NCBI RefSeq assembly: GCF_019249215.1
Contig: NZ_JAESDI010000009.1
Coordinates: forward strand, 124,001 to 188,000
Length of the DNA stretch: 64,000 bases
Source of the DNA: Alteromonas lipotrueae
GTDB lineage: Bacteria; Pseudomonadota; Gammaproteobacteria; Enterobacterales; Alteromonadaceae
Reading direction: 5' to 3'
Positions within the stretch are counted from its first letter, which is position 1. Each line of letters starts with the position of its first letter. The notes below the pieces were generated by a model that saw only the letters and a program-made list of their open reading frames with translations, did no database searches and was not told the DNA's origin. Positions 62,696-64,000 of this stretch are shown one piece after another. Position numbers and translations under genes: made by a program.

Positions 62696-64000
62696 TTAAG
62701 GAACAATATTCTGATTGACCCTAAATAGATTATTGGGGTCGATATGCTGCTTAATTCTCTTTAACCTTTCAAAATTAGCTCCGTAAGCATGTGCAATACT
62801 GTCTTCATCACCTTCAGGAATAAAGTTTACGTAAACACTCCCCATAGCGTGTGGCGTTAAATTGCTATGCAGTTGACGAGCCCAATTTCGACATAGTTCG
62901 TCATCTGAGGCTTTTTGCCAACGGGTATGAATATTTACAGTAAAGTGGGTTTGTCGATTGATCCAAGGCGTACCTTCTGGCGCAACGTTCGCCATAGCGC
63001 CTCCAAGGTGAGCAATAAAGATTTCACATTCATCGCTAGGTAATGTCTCAACAGCCTTTTCTATTTCTGTTACAACATCATTATCAACGTCCTGCAAATC
63101 AAGGCTTTTCCAATAGTTTCTCGCGCCTTCGGTAAGCAAGGGGTCGAAGGCGGCTTGCCAAGATGTAAAAGGCATGGGGCCCACCGCTTCTGCAATGGGG
63201 TGGCCTATTTTTCTTAAACCTGCAGTGGCGTTCTGCCCATCGTTTATATCCCCTACATAACACATGGCCATTATTAGTATTTTCTTCCCGTGCCATTTTT
63301 CTGGAATAAAAGGTAGCGGCGGCGCTTTACGCATTACTATCCAGCAGGTTAATTCTTCTGGCGCTGTATTTATAAAAGTTTGATACTGCGTGAGTACGTT
63401 TTTAGCATCAGAGAAAGGATGAATAACCATACCGGCCAATACCTCTGGCCCAGCTTGATGTAGGGTAAACTCGAACTCTGTCACCACACCGAAATTGCCA
63501 CCTCCGCCGCGGACGGCCCAAAATATATCGACATTTTGTTGCGCATTCGCTTTTATAATTTCGCCCGCTGCTGTCACCATAGAAACACCAATCAGACTAT
63601 CAATAGTTAAGCCAAATTTACGCGTAGTCCACCCAAATCCTCCACCTAGCGTTAACCCCGCAATTCCAGTTGTTGAGTTTATGCCCGTAGGCACCACCAA
63701 ACCATGTTGCTGAGTTACATGGTCGATATCTGCCAAGGTAGCGCCAGGGGCGACTTTAACGGTATTTTCACCAAGGTTCATGGTCACTGCTTGCATACTA
63801 CTAAAATCGATGACTAACCCGTCATCTACTAGGGCTTTACCAGCGATATTATGTCCGCCAGACTTGACTGCCAATAGAATATTATGAGCGCGGGCAAAAT
63901 TTACTGCGTTAACTACGTCTTTTTGATTGCTAACCCGCACAATTAAACCGGGAAACTTATCAATCATGCCATTCCATATCGTCCGTGCTTCATCAAAGCT
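62696..64000 (-). CDS. Berberine-bridge-type FAD-dependent oxidoreductase (5' end outside window)
   Basis: The C-terminal 434 residues of a VAO/BBE-like enzyme. The FAD attachment His is in AVKSGGHNIAGKALVDDG, with VAPGATLADID and GIAGLTLGGGFGWTTRKFGL for the FAD domain. The second-bond Cys of bicovalent family members is replaced by Thr (GLTIDSL), so one covalent link is expected. The C-terminal BBE motif region reads VYVNFIPEGDED and RLKRIKQHIDPNNLFRVNQN. Upstream residues to position 64000 (SFDEARTIWNG) show the frame continues beyond the window. Substrate unknown. Confidence 0.9.
   Translation of the reverse strand, partial: SFDEARTIWNGMIDKFPGLIVRVSNQKDVVNAVNFARAHNILLAVKSGGHNIAGKALVDDGLVIDFSSMQAVTMNLGENTVKVAPGATLADIDHVTQQHGLVVPTGINSTTGIAGLTLGGGFGWTTRKFGLTIDSLIGVSMVTAAGEIIKANAQQNVDIFWAVRGGGGNFGVVTEFEFTLHQAGPEVLAGMVIHPFSDAKNVLTQYQTFINTAPEELTCWIVMRKAPPLPFIPEKWHGKKILIMAMCYVGDINDGQNATAGLRKIGHPIAEAVGPMPFTSWQAAFDPLLTEGARNYWKSLDLQDVDNDVVTEIEKAVETLPSDECEIFIAHLGGAMANVAPEGTPWINRQTHFTVNIHTRWQKASDDELCRNWARQLHSNLTPHAMGSVYVNFIPEGDEDSIAHAYGANFERLKRIKQHIDPNNLFRVNQNIVP

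Overview
The window looks like chromosomal DNA of a marine gammaproteobacterium of the Alteromonas/Alteromonadaceae type. This rests on gene order and protein character: the rlmE-ftsH-folP-glmM-tpiA-secG-tRNA-Leu block, the leuS-to-lipA block, the aat-infA-clpA-clpS-cspD block and the icd-rluE-mnmA-hflD-purB block are all gammaproteobacterial. A monomeric NADP isocitrate dehydrogenase, a Bpt-type leucyltransferase and a long SecG also fit. Coding density is high, base composition is moderate, and almost all genes are intact housekeeping genes.

Layout. 1-6.1 kb: a cut-off membrane gene, a DUF2878 membrane protein, a tyrosine/dual-specificity phosphatase fused to a lipid kinase, a hemerythrin-like protein, a 52-residue YqaE/Pmp3 protein and a membrane EAL phosphodiesterase with a dead GGDEF domain. 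6.2-12.6 kb (minus strand): rlmE, ftsH, folP, glmM, tpiA, secG and tRNA-Leu(GAG), with yhbY divergent from rlmE. 13-16.4 kb: a short-chain dehydrogenase and a Lon-like protease. 16.8-29.9 kb (plus strand): leuS, lptE, holA, nadD, rsfS, rlmH, mrdA, mrdB, rlpA, dacA, ybeD, lipB and lipA, covering envelope elongation, outer-membrane assembly and lipoate synthesis. 29.9-38.5 kb: a DUF885 metallopeptidase, asparaginase, DUF2797, nitroreductase, DoxX, sppA, sprT and yfbV. 39.1-45.3 kb: trxB, then an almost complete N-degron set (aat, bpt, clpA, clpS) with infA and cspD. 45.7-52.3 kb: icd, rluE, mnmA, hflD, purB. 52.4-59.5 kb: a class III cyclase-like protein, the uL16 hydroxylase roxA, an acetyltransferase, DUF4826, a large FAD/Fe-S dehydrogenase (ydiJ) and ppnP.

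The only clearly accessory stretch is 59.54-62.7 kb. Four short structured sites there carry all or part of the integron attC hallmarks (left core RYYYAAC, right core GTTRRRY, self-complementary arms). All point the same way and alternate with small plus-strand ORFs. The first gene is a DUF2071 protein. The second is an unknown ORF whose stop codon lies inside the next site's left core and which is broken by two A-run frameshifts. The third unit holds a two-helix membrane protein plus a possible 30-residue peptide. The fourth is a HAD phosphatase with one A-run frameshift. No integrase is visible. I read this as a small, decaying group of gene cassettes without an integrase, but that is inference from sequence pattern only.

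Other points worth a second look: sprT has no ATG, GTG or TTG start and appears to begin at AUA behind a well-placed ribosome binding site. The cyclase-like protein keeps its metal and adenine-selecting residues but has Met in place of the catalytic Arg. The SecG C-terminal tail is long and repeated. A perfect 14-bp inverted repeat lies between two convergent genes at 33.9 kb. The window ends inside a berberine-bridge-type FAD oxidoreductase gene.
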